A stretch of DNA of 64,000 nt from Streptomyces erythrochromogenes (GTDB taxonomy: Bacteria; Actinomycetota; Actinomycetes; Streptomycetales; Streptomycetaceae), in the NCBI RefSeq assembly GCF_036170895.1, contig NZ_CP108036.1:1240001-1304000 (forward strand), in the 5' to 3' direction. Position 1 is the first letter of the stretch. Each line of letters begins with the position of its first letter. Below the pieces are notes generated by a model. The model was not told the DNA's origin. It did no database searches and worked only from the letters and a program-made list of their open reading frames with translations. Positions 52,968 to 61,978 of this stretch are shown one piece after another. Position numbers and translations under genes: made by a program.

Positions 52968-53588
52968 TCAGGCCGGGCGCAGGGCGCGGTCGATCGCCAG
53001 GCACTCGGCGTAGTCGGGCAGCAGGCCGTCCGAAGCGGCCTTCTCCAGGGTGGGCGCCGCGAGGTCGCGCTCGGACAGGACGGGCTCGATGTCGCCGGGA
53101 ATGGGCAGGGCGAGGTCCGGGTCGAGGATCGACAGTGCCAGCTCGTGCTCCGGGACGTACTCCCCGGAGAGCAGGTAGGACACCACGGTGTCGTCCTCCA
53201 GCGCGACGAAGCCGTGGGCCACGCCGACCGGGAAGTACACGGAGCGGAAGACCTCGGTGTCCAGCAGTACGGCGTCCCACTTCCCGAAGGTGGGCGAGCC
53301 GACCCGGACGTCCACCGCTATGTCGAGCGTCTTGCCGCGCGCGCAGTACACGTACTTGGCACAGCCCGGCGGTGTCAGGGTGTAGTGCAGCCCGCGCACC
53401 ACGCCCTTTCGTGACCTACTGTGATTGGTCTGGGCCACGCGGAAGAGCGTGTGCCCGCCGGTGGCGTCGGAGAACGCCGACTCCTGGTAGGGCGACAGGA
53501 ATATGCCACGCTCGTCGTCGAACACGCGCGGGGTGAATTCGATTGCGCCCTCGACGGAGAGTTTCCGCGACTCCATGGAGGAAACCAT
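52968..53588 (-). CDS. dTDP-4-dehydrorhamnose 3,5-epimerase-type deoxysugar epimerase
   Basis: A 206-residue cupin of the RmlC family. It has FDDERGIFLSPY, the catalytic His in VVRGLHYTLTPPG (about residue 68) and FPVGVAHGFVALEDDTVVSY. RmlC relatives in antibiotic clusters set the configuration at C3 and/or C5 and lead to L-sugars. Together with the 2,3-dehydratase this points to an L-2-deoxysugar. ATG 53588 is used; ATG 53576 is also possible. The gene is alone on its transcript and faces the terminator. Confidence 0.9.
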   Translation of the reverse strand: MVSSMESRKLSVEGAIEFTPRVFDDERGIFLSPYQESAFSDATGGHTLFRVAQTNHSRSRKGVVRGLHYTLTPPGCAKYVYCARGKTLDIAVDVRVGSPTFGKWDAVLLDTEVFRSVYFPVGVAHGFVALEDDTVVSYLLSGEYVPEHELALSILDPDLALPIPGDIEPVLSERDLAAPTLEKAASDGLLPDYAECLAIDRALRPA

Positions 53589-53870
53589 GCCGGACTCCCA
53601 TTCAATGCAGTGATGTGCGGTCTGTGGTCCGTGGCCCGTCAGCGCCTTGGTCCCGTGTCCGGCGTGCCAGGATCGGGGGTCTCCACCGGGCCCTCGTGCT
53701 GGTGACGATGATGGCCGCGGGGTCTCGTACGCGCCTCAACGACGGCTGGACGCCAGGAGCCCCGGCCCGGACCGCGACCGGGCCCGGTCCATCTGCCCTC
53801 GAGTGCTTTCGCAGGTGCCGGCCGGACGATGGTGGGCCGGACACGCCGACCATTCCTGGGAGCGACGCAC

Positions 53871-54731
53871 ATGGACAAGACAACCTACAAGGCCCATGTC
53901 ACGGCCGCCTTCGACCGCGCCGCCGGGTCCTACGACCGGATGGGGGTCACCTTCTTCACCCCCATGGGGCGGCGCCTCGTCGAACGGGCCGCGCCGCAGC
54001 CCGGGCAGCGCGTGCTGGACGTCGGCTGCGGGCGGGGGGCGTGCCTCTTCCACGCCGCCGCGCTCGTCGGCGACCAGGGCCGCGTCCTCGGCATCGACAT
54101 CGCGCCGGCCATGATCGAGGAGGCGCGAAAGGAGGCGGCCGACCTGGGCATCGCCAACGTCGAACTGCGCGTGATGGACGGGGAGTTCCCCGATCTGCCG
54201 GCCCGCTCCTTCGACGTCGTCACCGGCAGCTACAGCCTGATCTTCTTCCCGGAGGCCCGGGCCGCCCTGCCGCGCTACGCCGAACTGCTCGCCGACGGCG
54301 GGCGCATCGCCTTCACGAGCCCGGTGTTCGACGACGACGCCTTCCCCTTCCTCCCGCCCGTCTTCACCGAGCTCATCCCGCGCTCGCTCCTGGAGAACCT
54401 GCCGCCGCAGTGGCGGCCGGAGGAACTCCAGAAGCGCTTCAACAGCTGGCTGGCGCAGGAGGCGGACCTGCGCCGGGCCCTGGAGTCCGCGGGGTTCCAC
54501 GAGGTGGAGATCACCGACGAACCGGTCGACCTCGTGGCCCCGTCCGGCGAGGCGTGGGTGGCGTGGTCCCACACCCAGGGCATGCGCCTGCTGTGGGAGC
54601 ACCTGCCCGACGACGACCGGGAGCGGCTGCGGGTCCGGCTCACCGGGGCGCTGGACGAGATGCGCCACGACGGCGGACCCCTGTCGATCGAGACGCCGGT
54701 GCGCTACGTCACGGCGACGGTGGCCCGTTGA
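53871..54731 (+). CDS. SAM-dependent methyltransferase (UbiE-like)
   Basis: A 286-residue class I methyltransferase. Motif I is [20 protein letters not shown] (about residues 44-63), motif [18 protein letters not shown] and a motif IV-like [20 protein letters not shown]. It could methylate the aglycone or a sugar; sequence alone does not decide. ATG 53871 follows GGGAG. Its end overlaps the convergent DUF418 gene by 23 nt. Confidence 0.85.
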   Translation: MDKTTYKAHVTAAFDRAAGSYDRMGVTFFTPMGRRLVERAAPQPGQRVLDVGCGRGACLFHAAALVGDQGRVLGIDIAPAMIEEARKEAADLGIANVELRVMDGEFPDLPARSFDVVTGSYSLIFFPEARAALPRYAELLADGGRIAFTSPVFDDDAFPFLPPVFTELIPRSLLENLPPQWRPEELQKRFNSWLAQEADLRRALESAGFHEVEITDEPVDLVAPSGEAWVAWSHTQGMRLLWEHLPDDDRERLRVRLTGALDEMRHDGGPLSIETPVRYVTATVAR

Positions 54732-55953
54732 CCTCGCGTACCGCGTCCTCGCGCTCCGGAGCGGCAGCCGCCGCCGGAGGGGCCCGCCGGGTGACCCTGG
54801 CCAGCAGCGCCTCGGCGGGCCCGCGCCGCCCCCTTCGGCGCAGCAGGTCGGCGAGCAGCACACCGGCGCCCCACGCGCCGAGGGCGACGAGCGCGGAGCC
54901 GAGGACGCCCACGCGGTCGCCGAGCCCGAAGGTGTACGGGGCGAACAGCACGAGCCAGACGACCGACTGCCAGACGTAGGCGCTCATCGACCGCCGGCCG
55001 CACGCGGCGACGGCGGTCACGGCCCTGCTCCGCCGGCCCTCCAGGCGCAGCGCGAGCAGGGCCACCGCCGCGGCGAGGCCGCAGCCTCCCGCGTACCCCG
55101 TCAGCACGTGCAGCGCGCTGAGCCCCCAGGCCACGTCGGAGGGTGCGGTGGTCCACACCCCGGAGGTGACCAGCGCCAGCGGTAGGCCTCCGGCGACGCT
55201 CAGGGCGGTGCCCGTCACCGCCACCCGGCGCAGCAGGACCCGGTGGCGGCCCGGCTCCTCCAGGACCCGCTGCCGGGCGGCGTGCGCACCGATGAGGAAC
55301 GGGCCGAGCGACATGACGGCGAACAGCGGTGTGGTGACCACCCAGGTGCCGATGCGGTACGCCGCGTCGGAGACCGGGTCGGCGGCGAGGAACATCGCCG
55401 CCGCGGTGTCGTCCGGGTCGCCGGAGACGCCCGCGGCCAGCATGCTCGCGTACAGCACCGTCCCCACGGCGACACCGGCGCCCGCCACCGTGAACAGGAT
55501 GCGGTCACGGGCGCCGGTCAGGCCGACGGCGACCAGGGCGAGCAGTCCGTAGGCGCCCAGTACGTCCCCGGCGAACAGCAGCAGCGCGTGGACGGCCCCG
55601 AACAGCAGCAGCAGGCGGGCGCGGCGCCGCAGCACCGCGCGCGCACCGGGTCCGTCCCGTCCCCGTTCCCTCTCGCTTGCGAGGATCCGGCCCGTGCCGT
55701 AGCCGAACAGCAGGGCGAACATGGGGAAGCTGCGGCTGTCGGCCAGCACCGTGAGCACCCCCGCCGTGGCTGCGTCCGCGGGCGAGCCGGCGACCGGCGG
55801 ATACCCCCGGATCACGGCGGCGCTCCCACTGACGAACATGTGCGCGTGCACCAGGGCGACGATCAGCAGCATCAGGCCCCGGGCGAGATCGGGGGCGAGG
55901 GCGCGGTCCGCCGTCGCCCCCGATCCGGACGGACGCGGAGCGCCGTCGCTCAT
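54709..55953 (-). CDS. DUF418-type multi-spanning membrane protein
   Basis: A 414-residue protein with about ten membrane helices. The segment [20 protein letters not shown] (about residues 21-40), [19 protein letters not shown] and a late [20 protein letters not shown] (about 318-337) are typical of DUF418. Its function in such clusters is unknown; acyl transfer, transport or resistance are conceivable. It starts 21 nt after the FkbM-type gene, so the two share a transcript. Confidence 0.75.
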   Translation of the reverse strand: MSDGAPRPSGSGATADRALAPDLARGLMLLIVALVHAHMFVSGSAAVIRGYPPVAGSPADAATAGVLTVLADSRSFPMFALLFGYGTGRILASERERGRDGPGARAVLRRRARLLLLFGAVHALLLFAGDVLGAYGLLALVAVGLTGARDRILFTVAGAGVAVGTVLYASMLAAGVSGDPDDTAAAMFLAADPVSDAAYRIGTWVVTTPLFAVMSLGPFLIGAHAARQRVLEEPGRHRVLLRRVAVTGTALSVAGGLPLALVTSGVWTTAPSDVAWGLSALHVLTGYAGGCGLAAAVALLALRLEGRRSRAVTAVAACGRRSMSAYVWQSVVWLVLFAPYTFGLGDRVGVLGSALVALGAWGAGVLLADLLRRRGRRGPAEALLARVTRRAPPAAAAAPEREDAVREVNGPPSP

Positions 55954-55974
55954 CGGCCCTTCCTCCTCGGCATG

Positions 55975-56784
55975 TCAGTCCCGCTCCGCCAGCACCAGGT
56001 GGACGCTGCCGCCGACGTAGACCCCCCACTGGGAGACCGTGGCGTGGAAACCGAGTCCGGACAGCCGGGAGACGACCCGGCCGAGCCGGCCGTCGATGTC
56101 GTGGACCTCGAGGAGGACCCGCCGGATGCGGGGCCAGCAGGCCGGGTCGATGCCGTCGAGGACGTCGAGTTCACCGCGTTCGACGTCGATCTTGAGCAGG
56201 CCCACCCGGTCGACGTCGTGCTCCGCCATCACGGAGGCGAGCGTGGTCACCTCGACCGTGACCCGCTGGCTCACGTTGAAGGTGCGCCGCACGACCTCCC
56301 TGGTCCGCTCGTCGGCGCCGATGTTGTCGAGGTGCGCTTCGAGGTTGCGGGCGTCGTCCTCGGCGTCGTCGTACAGGGTCGAGGCGGAGGCCACGTAGGG
56401 CCGGTAGGTCAGTTCGGACGTACCCGACGCGGCCCCCAGCGCCTGCCGGAACGCGGTCGCCCCCGGCAGGAGGCGGGCGAGGTTGTCCTCCAGACAGGTG
56501 TAGGCCTTCGGGGCGGGTTCGAAGGCGAGCACGCGGCTCTCGGGGGCCAGCCCGCCGAAGAGCAGGGACGCCAGCCCGATGTGGGCGCCGACGTCGATGA
56601 CGGCCTCGCCGGGGCGGAGGCCCTCGGCCGCCTTGCGGTAGGGGGCGGCGCTGCTGATCTCCTCCCAGAGGGTGTGCGCCTCCGCTTCCTGCACCGCCGA
56701 CAGCACGCGGCCGTCGGGCAGTTCGCAGCGGGAGACGGGAAGGTCGGTGGGCAGTTCATCGGGGAGATCCCACGGATTCGGCAT
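55975..56784 (-). CDS. FkbM-family methyltransferase
   Basis: A 269-residue O-methyltransferase. The SAM region is EAVIDVGAHIGLASLLFGGL (about residues 70-89) and SRVLAFEPAPKAYTCLEDNL. LLKIDVERGELDVLDGID (about 195) is the family signature near the active site. FkbM-type enzymes usually methylate hydroxyls of sugars or polyketides. ATG 56784 starts just before PNPWDLPDEL; the extra upstream codons are not family-like. A hairpin separates it from the upstream glycosyltransferase. Confidence 0.85.
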   Translation of the reverse strand: MPNPWDLPDELPTDLPVSRCELPDGRVLSAVQEAEAHTLWEEISSAAPYRKAAEGLRPGEAVIDVGAHIGLASLLFGGLAPESRVLAFEPAPKAYTCLEDNLARLLPGATAFRQALGAASGTSELTYRPYVASASTLYDDAEDDARNLEAHLDNIGADERTREVVRRTFNVSQRVTVEVTTLASVMAEHDVDRVGLLKIDVERGELDVLDGIDPACWPRIRRVLLEVHDIDGRLGRVVSRLSGLGFHATVSQWGVYVGGSVHLVLAERD

Positions 56785-56831
56785 GGCATCGAATCTGCGG
56801 GACCGGTCTCGAGGAGCGCACGAGGAGCACT

Positions 56832-56859
56832 GGTCCACCGGCCGCCGGGCCGGTGGACC
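56832..56859 (-). terminator. Hairpin between glycosyltransferase and FkbM genes
   Basis: GGTCCACCGGCC pairs perfectly with GGCCGGTGGACC over 12 bp around a 4-nt loop, starting 2 nt beyond the glycosyltransferase stop. It may end the FAD-2OG-P450-like-GT transcript, or only reduce read-through into the FkbM-DUF418 pair. Confidence 0.65.
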
Positions 56860-56861
56860 GG

Positions 56862-58145
56862 TCATCCGCGGCGCCGGTGCTCCCTGGTCATCTCCTCGAG
56901 GACCGGCACGACCTCGTTGGGCGTCGGCATGGCGCGGATCTCGTCACGGAGCGCGCCGGCCCGTTCGGTGTAGGAGGGCTCGTCGAGCAGCCGCAGGATC
57001 TTCTCGCGGAGCACCTCGGCGGTCAGGTCGCGGGCGGAGACGGCCAGGGTGGTGCCGGACTTCTCGTATTCCTCGCCCATGTCCTCGCTCACCCACTCGT
57101 AGCCGACGATGACGACCTGGGGAACGCCGTGCAGGTCCGCGGTGGCCTTGGTCTGGTAGCCGGCGTGGTGCACGATGACCGAGCACGACGGCGCCAGTTC
57201 GTTGAGCGGGACGAAGTCGGTGGTGCGGATGTTGTCCGGCAGGTCGGGCAGGGCGCCGCGCTGGGCCGGGTCGAGGGCGGCGATGATCTCGACGTCTAGT
57301 CCGGCCAGGCTCCTGAAGAGGGCCGCGAGGGTCTCGCCCAGCCGGAACCGCTCGGACTCCTCGCTGGTGATGGACGTGCCGAGGGTGATGCACACCCGGC
57401 GTCGCTCCACCGGTTCGTTGAGCCAGCCGGGCACCACGCAGCGCCCGTTGTAGGGGACGTAGCGCATCGGGACGGTCGGCAGGTCGAGCTCCTGGCGCAG
57501 GCTCGCGGGCCGGGTGTCGACGACCCACTGGCCCGTCAGCATGGTCTCGTCGAACCGCCGTTCGCTGCCGAGGCGTTCGAGGGTCCAGTCGAGCCACTCG
57601 GCCGTCGGGTCCTCGCGCAGCGGCTCGGGCTGCCGGTCGCGGTGGCGTACGAAGTGTCCGCGGGTGACCATCTGGAGGGCGAGCTCGGGCCCGGACACCA
57701 GGCGGGCGTGGGCGGCGCCGGTCGCGACGGCGACGACGGCCCCGGCGATCGAGAAGCTCTCCCACACGACCAGGTCGGGCTGCCAGCTGCGGGCGGCCGC
57801 GACGAGCTGGTCGATCTGCGCGTCGTTGTTGAGCGGTTGGTAGAGCGCGGGGACGACCATGTTCTCGTAGGAGAGGTGGTCCTCCCAGGTCGCTTTGGAG
57901 GGGTCCTGCTTGCTGGTGCCGATCTCGTTGAAGAGGGAGATCGCCTCCTTCTGGAAGCCGTCGAGCTGCTCCCAGAGGGTGGGCGACTGGATCGGCACGG
58001 CGGTCAGGCCGGTCTGGGTGACGGTGTCGACGAGGCTTTCGTTGCAGGCCGCCCGCACCTCGTGGCCCGCGGTGCGCAGGGCCCAGGCCAGCGGGACCAT
58101 CTGCTGGAAGTGGTTGCCCTCGATCGACGTGAACAGGACTCTCAT
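56862..58145 (-). CDS. Macrolide/anthracycline-type glycosyltransferase (GT1)
   Basis: A 427-residue GT-B enzyme that transfers a deoxysugar. It starts MRVLFTSIEGNHFQQMVPLA; the middle has PMRYVPYNGRCVVPGWL and RRVCITLGTSI. The donor-site segment is VIVHHAGYQTKATADLHGVP, where most relatives have HHGGxGT, so this loop is altered. The gene follows the P450-like gene by 27 nt, as in the DesVIII-DesVII, EryCII-EryCIII and AknT-AknS pairs, in which the P450-like protein activates the transferase. Activity is probably dependent on that partner. Confidence 0.88.
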   Translation of the reverse strand: MRVLFTSIEGNHFQQMVPLAWALRTAGHEVRAACNESLVDTVTQTGLTAVPIQSPTLWEQLDGFQKEAISLFNEIGTSKQDPSKATWEDHLSYENMVVPALYQPLNNDAQIDQLVAAARSWQPDLVVWESFSIAGAVVAVATGAAHARLVSGPELALQMVTRGHFVRHRDRQPEPLREDPTAEWLDWTLERLGSERRFDETMLTGQWVVDTRPASLRQELDLPTVPMRYVPYNGRCVVPGWLNEPVERRRVCITLGTSITSEESERFRLGETLAALFRSLAGLDVEIIAALDPAQRGALPDLPDNIRTTDFVPLNELAPSCSVIVHHAGYQTKATADLHGVPQVVIVGYEWVSEDMGEEYEKSGTTLAVSARDLTAEVLREKILRLLDEPSYTERAGALRDEIRAMPTPNEVVPVLEEMTREHRRRG

Positions 58146-58172
58146 CGCGGGGTTCCTTTCTGTGGGCGCCGG

Positions 58173-59345
58173 TCAGCCGGTGGTGAGCGGGCAGCCGAGC
58201 AGGTGTCCCGTGACGGGTGAGCGGCGGCTGCGCAGGTGGCCGGCCGAGCGGCGCGGGCGCGGGCGGGCGGCCACCAGTGCGCGCAGGACCGCTTCGGCCT
58301 GGGCGCGGGCGAACGGCAGGGTCACCCGGTGGTGGAGGGCCGGGACCAGTGCCTCGACCGGGCGGCCGGTGACGAACCGGTCGGGATCGTCGAAGACTTC
58401 GGGGTCGCGGTTCGCCGCGGCGACGAGCACCACCACGCGCTCGCCCGCCCGCACGTGCTGTCCGGCGAATTCGACGTCGGCGAGGGCGACCGCCGGATGG
58501 ATACGTACCGGGGGGTCGTGGCGCAGGACCTCGGCCACGACGAGGGCGGCGTGCCCTGGGTCTTCGGCGACGCGCGACCACTCCTCGGGGTGGTCCGCCA
58601 CCGCCAGCACGGAGCCGGCGATCAGGCTCGCCGCGGTGCGCACCCCGGCGGTGGCCAGCAGGACCGCGGCCTCGTGCGGGCCGGCCCCCGGTCCGGCTTC
58701 GGGGTCGGCGGCGGGGTCGGCGAGGAGCTCGCGCAGCCGGCCGACGGCGGCCACCGCCCGCCGGGTGACGTCCAGCCGCTGCGGGCACAGCAGGCCGTCG
58801 AGGACGACCCCGGCGGCGGTGCAGGCCCGGGCCAGTTCCCGGCGGTCCGCGCCGGCCGGCCCGAGGGTCGCGGCGAGCAGGTTCGTGGGAACGGCCTCCG
58901 CGAGGTCGGTGACCAGGTCGAAGTCCGCGGCCAGGGCGCCGACCACCCGCTCGGACACCGCCTGCACGGCGGCCGGGGGCACGGCGTCCCGCGCGTACCC
59001 GTGCAGCCGCTCGTAGTGCGCGGCGTCCCCGCCGAGCCCGGCGTCGTCCACCGGTACGTGGGCCTCGTCGTCCGCCAGGGGGCGGTGCGGCCACCCCGCG
59101 CCCAGGAGTTCCCCGGCGAGCCGGTGGTCCGCCGTCACCCAGGCGCCCGTGGTGCTGCGCCACAGCGGGCCGAGCGCGCGGATCCGCTCCTGGCCCGGAC
59201 GGGGGTCCTCGGCGTGGCCGCGCAGGAGGTCGGCGTACGGATCGCCCTTCACCTGGTGCAGCCACACCTCCCCGTGGGCGCGCTGGAGCCGTCTGCCCAG
59301 CTCTCCGATGTCCGTGCGGTTCCATGTGCCGTGCATGACGCTCAC
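58173..59345 (-). CDS. P450-like glycosyltransferase activator (DesVIII/EryCII type)
   Basis: A 390-residue cytochrome P450 relative without the haem site. The ExxR motif survives (VVAEVLRHDPPVRIHPA, about residue 274), but the I-helix oxygen motif is TAGVRTAAS instead of AGxDTT, and the Cys loop expected around residue 340 is replaced by VPALHHRVTLPFARAQ. It therefore cannot be a normal monooxygenase. Homologues form a complex with the glycosyltransferase next to them and make it active. Position and lost haem ligand together support this role. Confidence 0.88.
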   Translation of the reverse strand: MSVMHGTWNRTDIGELGRRLQRAHGEVWLHQVKGDPYADLLRGHAEDPRPGQERIRALGPLWRSTTGAWVTADHRLAGELLGAGWPHRPLADDEAHVPVDDAGLGGDAAHYERLHGYARDAVPPAAVQAVSERVVGALAADFDLVTDLAEAVPTNLLAATLGPAGADRRELARACTAAGVVLDGLLCPQRLDVTRRAVAAVGRLRELLADPAADPEAGPGAGPHEAAVLLATAGVRTAASLIAGSVLAVADHPEEWSRVAEDPGHAALVVAEVLRHDPPVRIHPAVALADVEFAGQHVRAGERVVVLVAAANRDPEVFDDPDRFVTGRPVEALVPALHHRVTLPFARAQAEAVLRALVAARPRPRRSAGHLRSRRSPVTGHLLGCPLTTG

Positions 59346-59360
59346 CTTCGACGGTCTCCT

Positions 59361-60155
59361 CTAGATGAGGGGGAACTTCTCGTTGTCCAGCGGGTCCCCG
59401 GGGGCCATGTGGGAGATGTGGGCGTCCTCGGTGCCGGGCCAGTAGGTGCTGCCGTCGTCCATGTAGACGATGCCGTGGCCCATCCGGGGGTTGTCGGTCA
59501 GGTTCGCCCCGGCCATGTGGACGGTGCGGCAGTGGTGGAAGGCGACGTCACCGGCCTTCAGCGGCACGGTGATCCGCGGCTGCCAGTCGTAGTCCGGCCA
59601 GATGTCGGCGATGGGCCGGTACTCGGCGAAGCTGGTCATGTGGACCTGCCGGTGGGCGGCGTCGCGCAGGTGGGACCCGGGCACGTAGCTGAGGCAGCCG
59701 CTCTCGGCCGGTACGTCGACCAGCGCGACCCACGCCGTGAGCGTCCGCTCGATGCCGTGCAGCGGGAGGCCCGTCTCGTCGTCGTGGACGAGCGTGGGCA
59801 GCGTGTTCAGGGTCTCCCGGCCGGACTTGAGGAGGATGTCGGTGCTGTAGAGGCGCAAGGGGCCGCCGGCGAGCCGCTTGGCCATGCCGGTGATCGCCGG
59901 GTGCAGCGCGAGGTCGCGCAGCGCCTCGTGCTTGAGCCAGGCCTGGGCGACGAAGTGCACCTGCACCTCGTCCTCGCCGGCGCCCCAGATCTCCGGCCCG
60001 TGCTGGGCGACCACTTCCTCGGAGGCGGCCCTGAACCGCTCGACCTCGGAGGGGGTGAGGACTTCGGGAATGCGGACGAAACCGTTCTCCTGGTAATGGC
60101 GGCGGGCCTCGTCGGTGAGGACGTCGGCCGTGACCGGGGCGCTTCGGGCCGTCAT
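59361..60155 (-). CDS. Phytanoyl-CoA dioxygenase-family Fe(II)/2-oxoglutarate enzyme
   Basis: A 264-residue dioxygenase. The HxD iron ligands are in TLVHDDETGLPLHG (about residue 124) and the distal His in TVHMAGANLTDNPRMG (about 216), followed by the Arg that holds 2-oxoglutarate. GDVAFHHC is typical too. In aromatic-polyketide clusters such enzymes (for example SnoK and SnoN of nogalamycin) cyclise or epimerise the sugar-aglycone part. The function here is open. It lies 49 nt after the FAD hydroxylase and 15 nt before the P450-like gene, in one operon. Confidence 0.85.
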   Translation of the reverse strand: MTARSAPVTADVLTDEARRHYQENGFVRIPEVLTPSEVERFRAASEEVVAQHGPEIWGAGEDEVQVHFVAQAWLKHEALRDLALHPAITGMAKRLAGGPLRLYSTDILLKSGRETLNTLPTLVHDDETGLPLHGIERTLTAWVALVDVPAESGCLSYVPGSHLRDAAHRQVHMTSFAEYRPIADIWPDYDWQPRITVPLKAGDVAFHHCRTVHMAGANLTDNPRMGHGIVYMDDGSTYWPGTEDAHISHMAPGDPLDNEKFPLI

Positions 60156-60203
60156 GGCGTGTTCGCTCCTTCGTCGTGGTGGTGGGGTACGGGGTGGTCC
60201 CGT

Positions 60204-61811
60204 TCAGCGGGACAGGACCCGGGTGAGGGCGTCGCGCAGGGCGGCGGCGGGGTCGTCCGGCCGGGTGGCGGTGCGCCATGCGACGATGCCGTCGGGCCGG
60301 ACGAGGCTGGCGCCGCCGGTGCCGATGCCGAACCGTTCTGCGAGTTCGCCGTCGGGGTCCTCGAGACCGGTGGCCGGACCGTGGACCTCGACGGGGACGC
60401 CGAGTTCCCTGCTCGCGCTGCGGGCCCAGCCGGTCCAGCCGGCGCCGTCCGCACCGGTCATGAGCAGCCAGCCGGAACCGAAGAGGTCCACGGTGGAGAT
60501 CCGCTCGCCCGCCCTGAGCACCCACACGTGCGGCATCCGGAAGCCGGGCCTTCCGGTGGGCCGGGCCGGGGACTCGACCCGGGCGGGGTCGTCGTCGTCG
60601 ATGAGGACGGCGTCCGAGCGGTAGCGGAAGCCGAGGATCACCTCGGCATAGCCGACGGGCTCCGCCATCCGGTCCTGCAGGTGCGGGGCGAGCCGGGAAG
60701 CGTAGAGGGCCATGGACTCGTCCATCACGAGCCGGGCCACGAGGCCGCGCTCGGGCTCGTAGCTGTCCAGCAGGCCGGGGCCGGCCTGGCCGGTGAGTAC
60801 GGCGGACAGCTTCCAAGCCAGGTCGTACCCGTCGCCGATGGCCGTGTTGCCGCCGAGCCCGCCGGTGGGGGGCACGACCTTCGCCGAGTCGCCGACCAGG
60901 AACACCCTTCCGGCGCGCCAGCGTTCGGCGATGCGGGCCGCCATCTCCCAGCGCTGGACGTCCAGCACCTTGGGCTCCAGGTCCGGTGCGTCCAGGCCGG
61001 TGCGGATCAGTTCGAGGCAGCGGTCGGGAGTGAAGTCCTCGGCGGACTCTCCGCGTTCGGGGTCGTACTCGACCAGGAAGGTGTGCCGCTCGGGTCGGTC
61101 GCTGCCGATGAAGATGCCGCTGAAGGCGGGGTTGCGCAGGTAGTACAGCCCGGACGCGTCCGAGGTGAGCACCCCGGACAGGTCGGCTTCGAAGATCATG
61201 CCGACCACGTGGGACAGCGAGCCGTGGCCCCGGCGGGCGATGCCGAGCCCTTCCCTGATGGGGCTGCGGTCGCCGTCCGCGGCCACCAGGTAGCGCGCCC
61301 GTACGGTGGTCTCCGCGCCGCTCTCGCGGTCGCGGAGCAGCGCGCTCACCCCGTCCGCGTCCTGTTCGTAGGAGACGAGCGCGGCGGCGAACCGGATCTG
61401 CGCCCCGTCCCGGCGGGCCCGGTCCAGCATCAGGGGCTCCAGCTGGTCCTGCCAGGCCAGCGCCCACGCCATGGGGGAACAGGGCGCGGTCGTGGCGACG
61501 AGGTTGTCGAAGCCCTCTTCGAAGGTGCCGAGCACCTCGCCCCGTACGGTCTCGGCGACCCGGGTCGTGAAGTGGCCCTTGGCACCGCGGTGGTCGGTGG
61601 CGTCCTGCACCTGCTCGGCGATCCCGCCGAGCCGCAGCAGCTCCATGGTGCGCGGGTTCTGGCCGATCGCTCTGGGGTGGATCGACGTCGTCGGATGCTT
61701 CTCGGCCATGAGCACCGGCACGCCCAGGCGGGCGAGGAACATCGTCGTGGACAGGCCTCCCAGGCCCGCGCCCACTACCAGTACGTCGACTTCCTTGTCA
61801 GCTGTGGCCAT
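60204..61811 (-). CDS. FAD-dependent aromatic polyketide hydroxylase (RdmE/DnrF type)
   Basis: A 535-residue flavoprotein monooxygenase. FAD motifs are VLVVGAGLGGLSTTMFLARL (about residues 10-29), YLVAADGDRSPIREGLGI (about 183) and VFLVGDSAKVVPPTGGLGGN (about 302). The Lys in GDSAKV replaces the usual His and, from memory, is found in aklavinone-11-hydroxylase relatives, so an anthracycline-like substrate is likely. The C-terminal thioredoxin-like domain (about 400-535) is normal. ATG 61811 starts the operon and shares a 167-nt divergent promoter with the second glycosyltransferase. Confidence 0.9.
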   Translation of the reverse strand: MATADKEVDVLVVGAGLGGLSTTMFLARLGVPVLMAEKHPTTSIHPRAIGQNPRTMELLRLGGIAEQVQDATDHRGAKGHFTTRVAETVRGEVLGTFEEGFDNLVATTAPCSPMAWALAWQDQLEPLMLDRARRDGAQIRFAAALVSYEQDADGVSALLRDRESGAETTVRARYLVAADGDRSPIREGLGIARRGHGSLSHVVGMIFEADLSGVLTSDASGLYYLRNPAFSGIFIGSDRPERHTFLVEYDPERGESAEDFTPDRCLELIRTGLDAPDLEPKVLDVQRWEMAARIAERWRAGRVFLVGDSAKVVPPTGGLGGNTAIGDGYDLAWKLSAVLTGQAGPGLLDSYEPERGLVARLVMDESMALYASRLAPHLQDRMAEPVGYAEVILGFRYRSDAVLIDDDDPARVESPARPTGRPGFRMPHVWVLRAGERISTVDLFGSGWLLMTGADGAGWTGWARSASRELGVPVEVHGPATGLEDPDGELAERFGIGTGGASLVRPDGIVAWRTATRPDDPAAALRDALTRVLSR

Positions 61812-61978
61812 CGTCTTCTCCCGCTTCGGTGGCGGCCGTCCTGTCGGACCTCCGTTGCCCGGGGCCGAGACTCGCCGGTGGGCTTCGAAGTTCGCTGGAG
61901 GCCCGTCGACGCGGGCTCGTGCGCGGCTGCGGGAATCCTCGAGTGCCGTGCGAACGGGCACCGGCAGGGTGACCTCCC

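Noticed and set aside
61812..61978. SARP-type heptamer repeats between the FAD hydroxylase and glycosyltransferase genes
   Set aside because: TTCGAAG-TTCGCTG occurs once, but the usual 11- or 22-bp spacing to a -10 region could not be confirmed.
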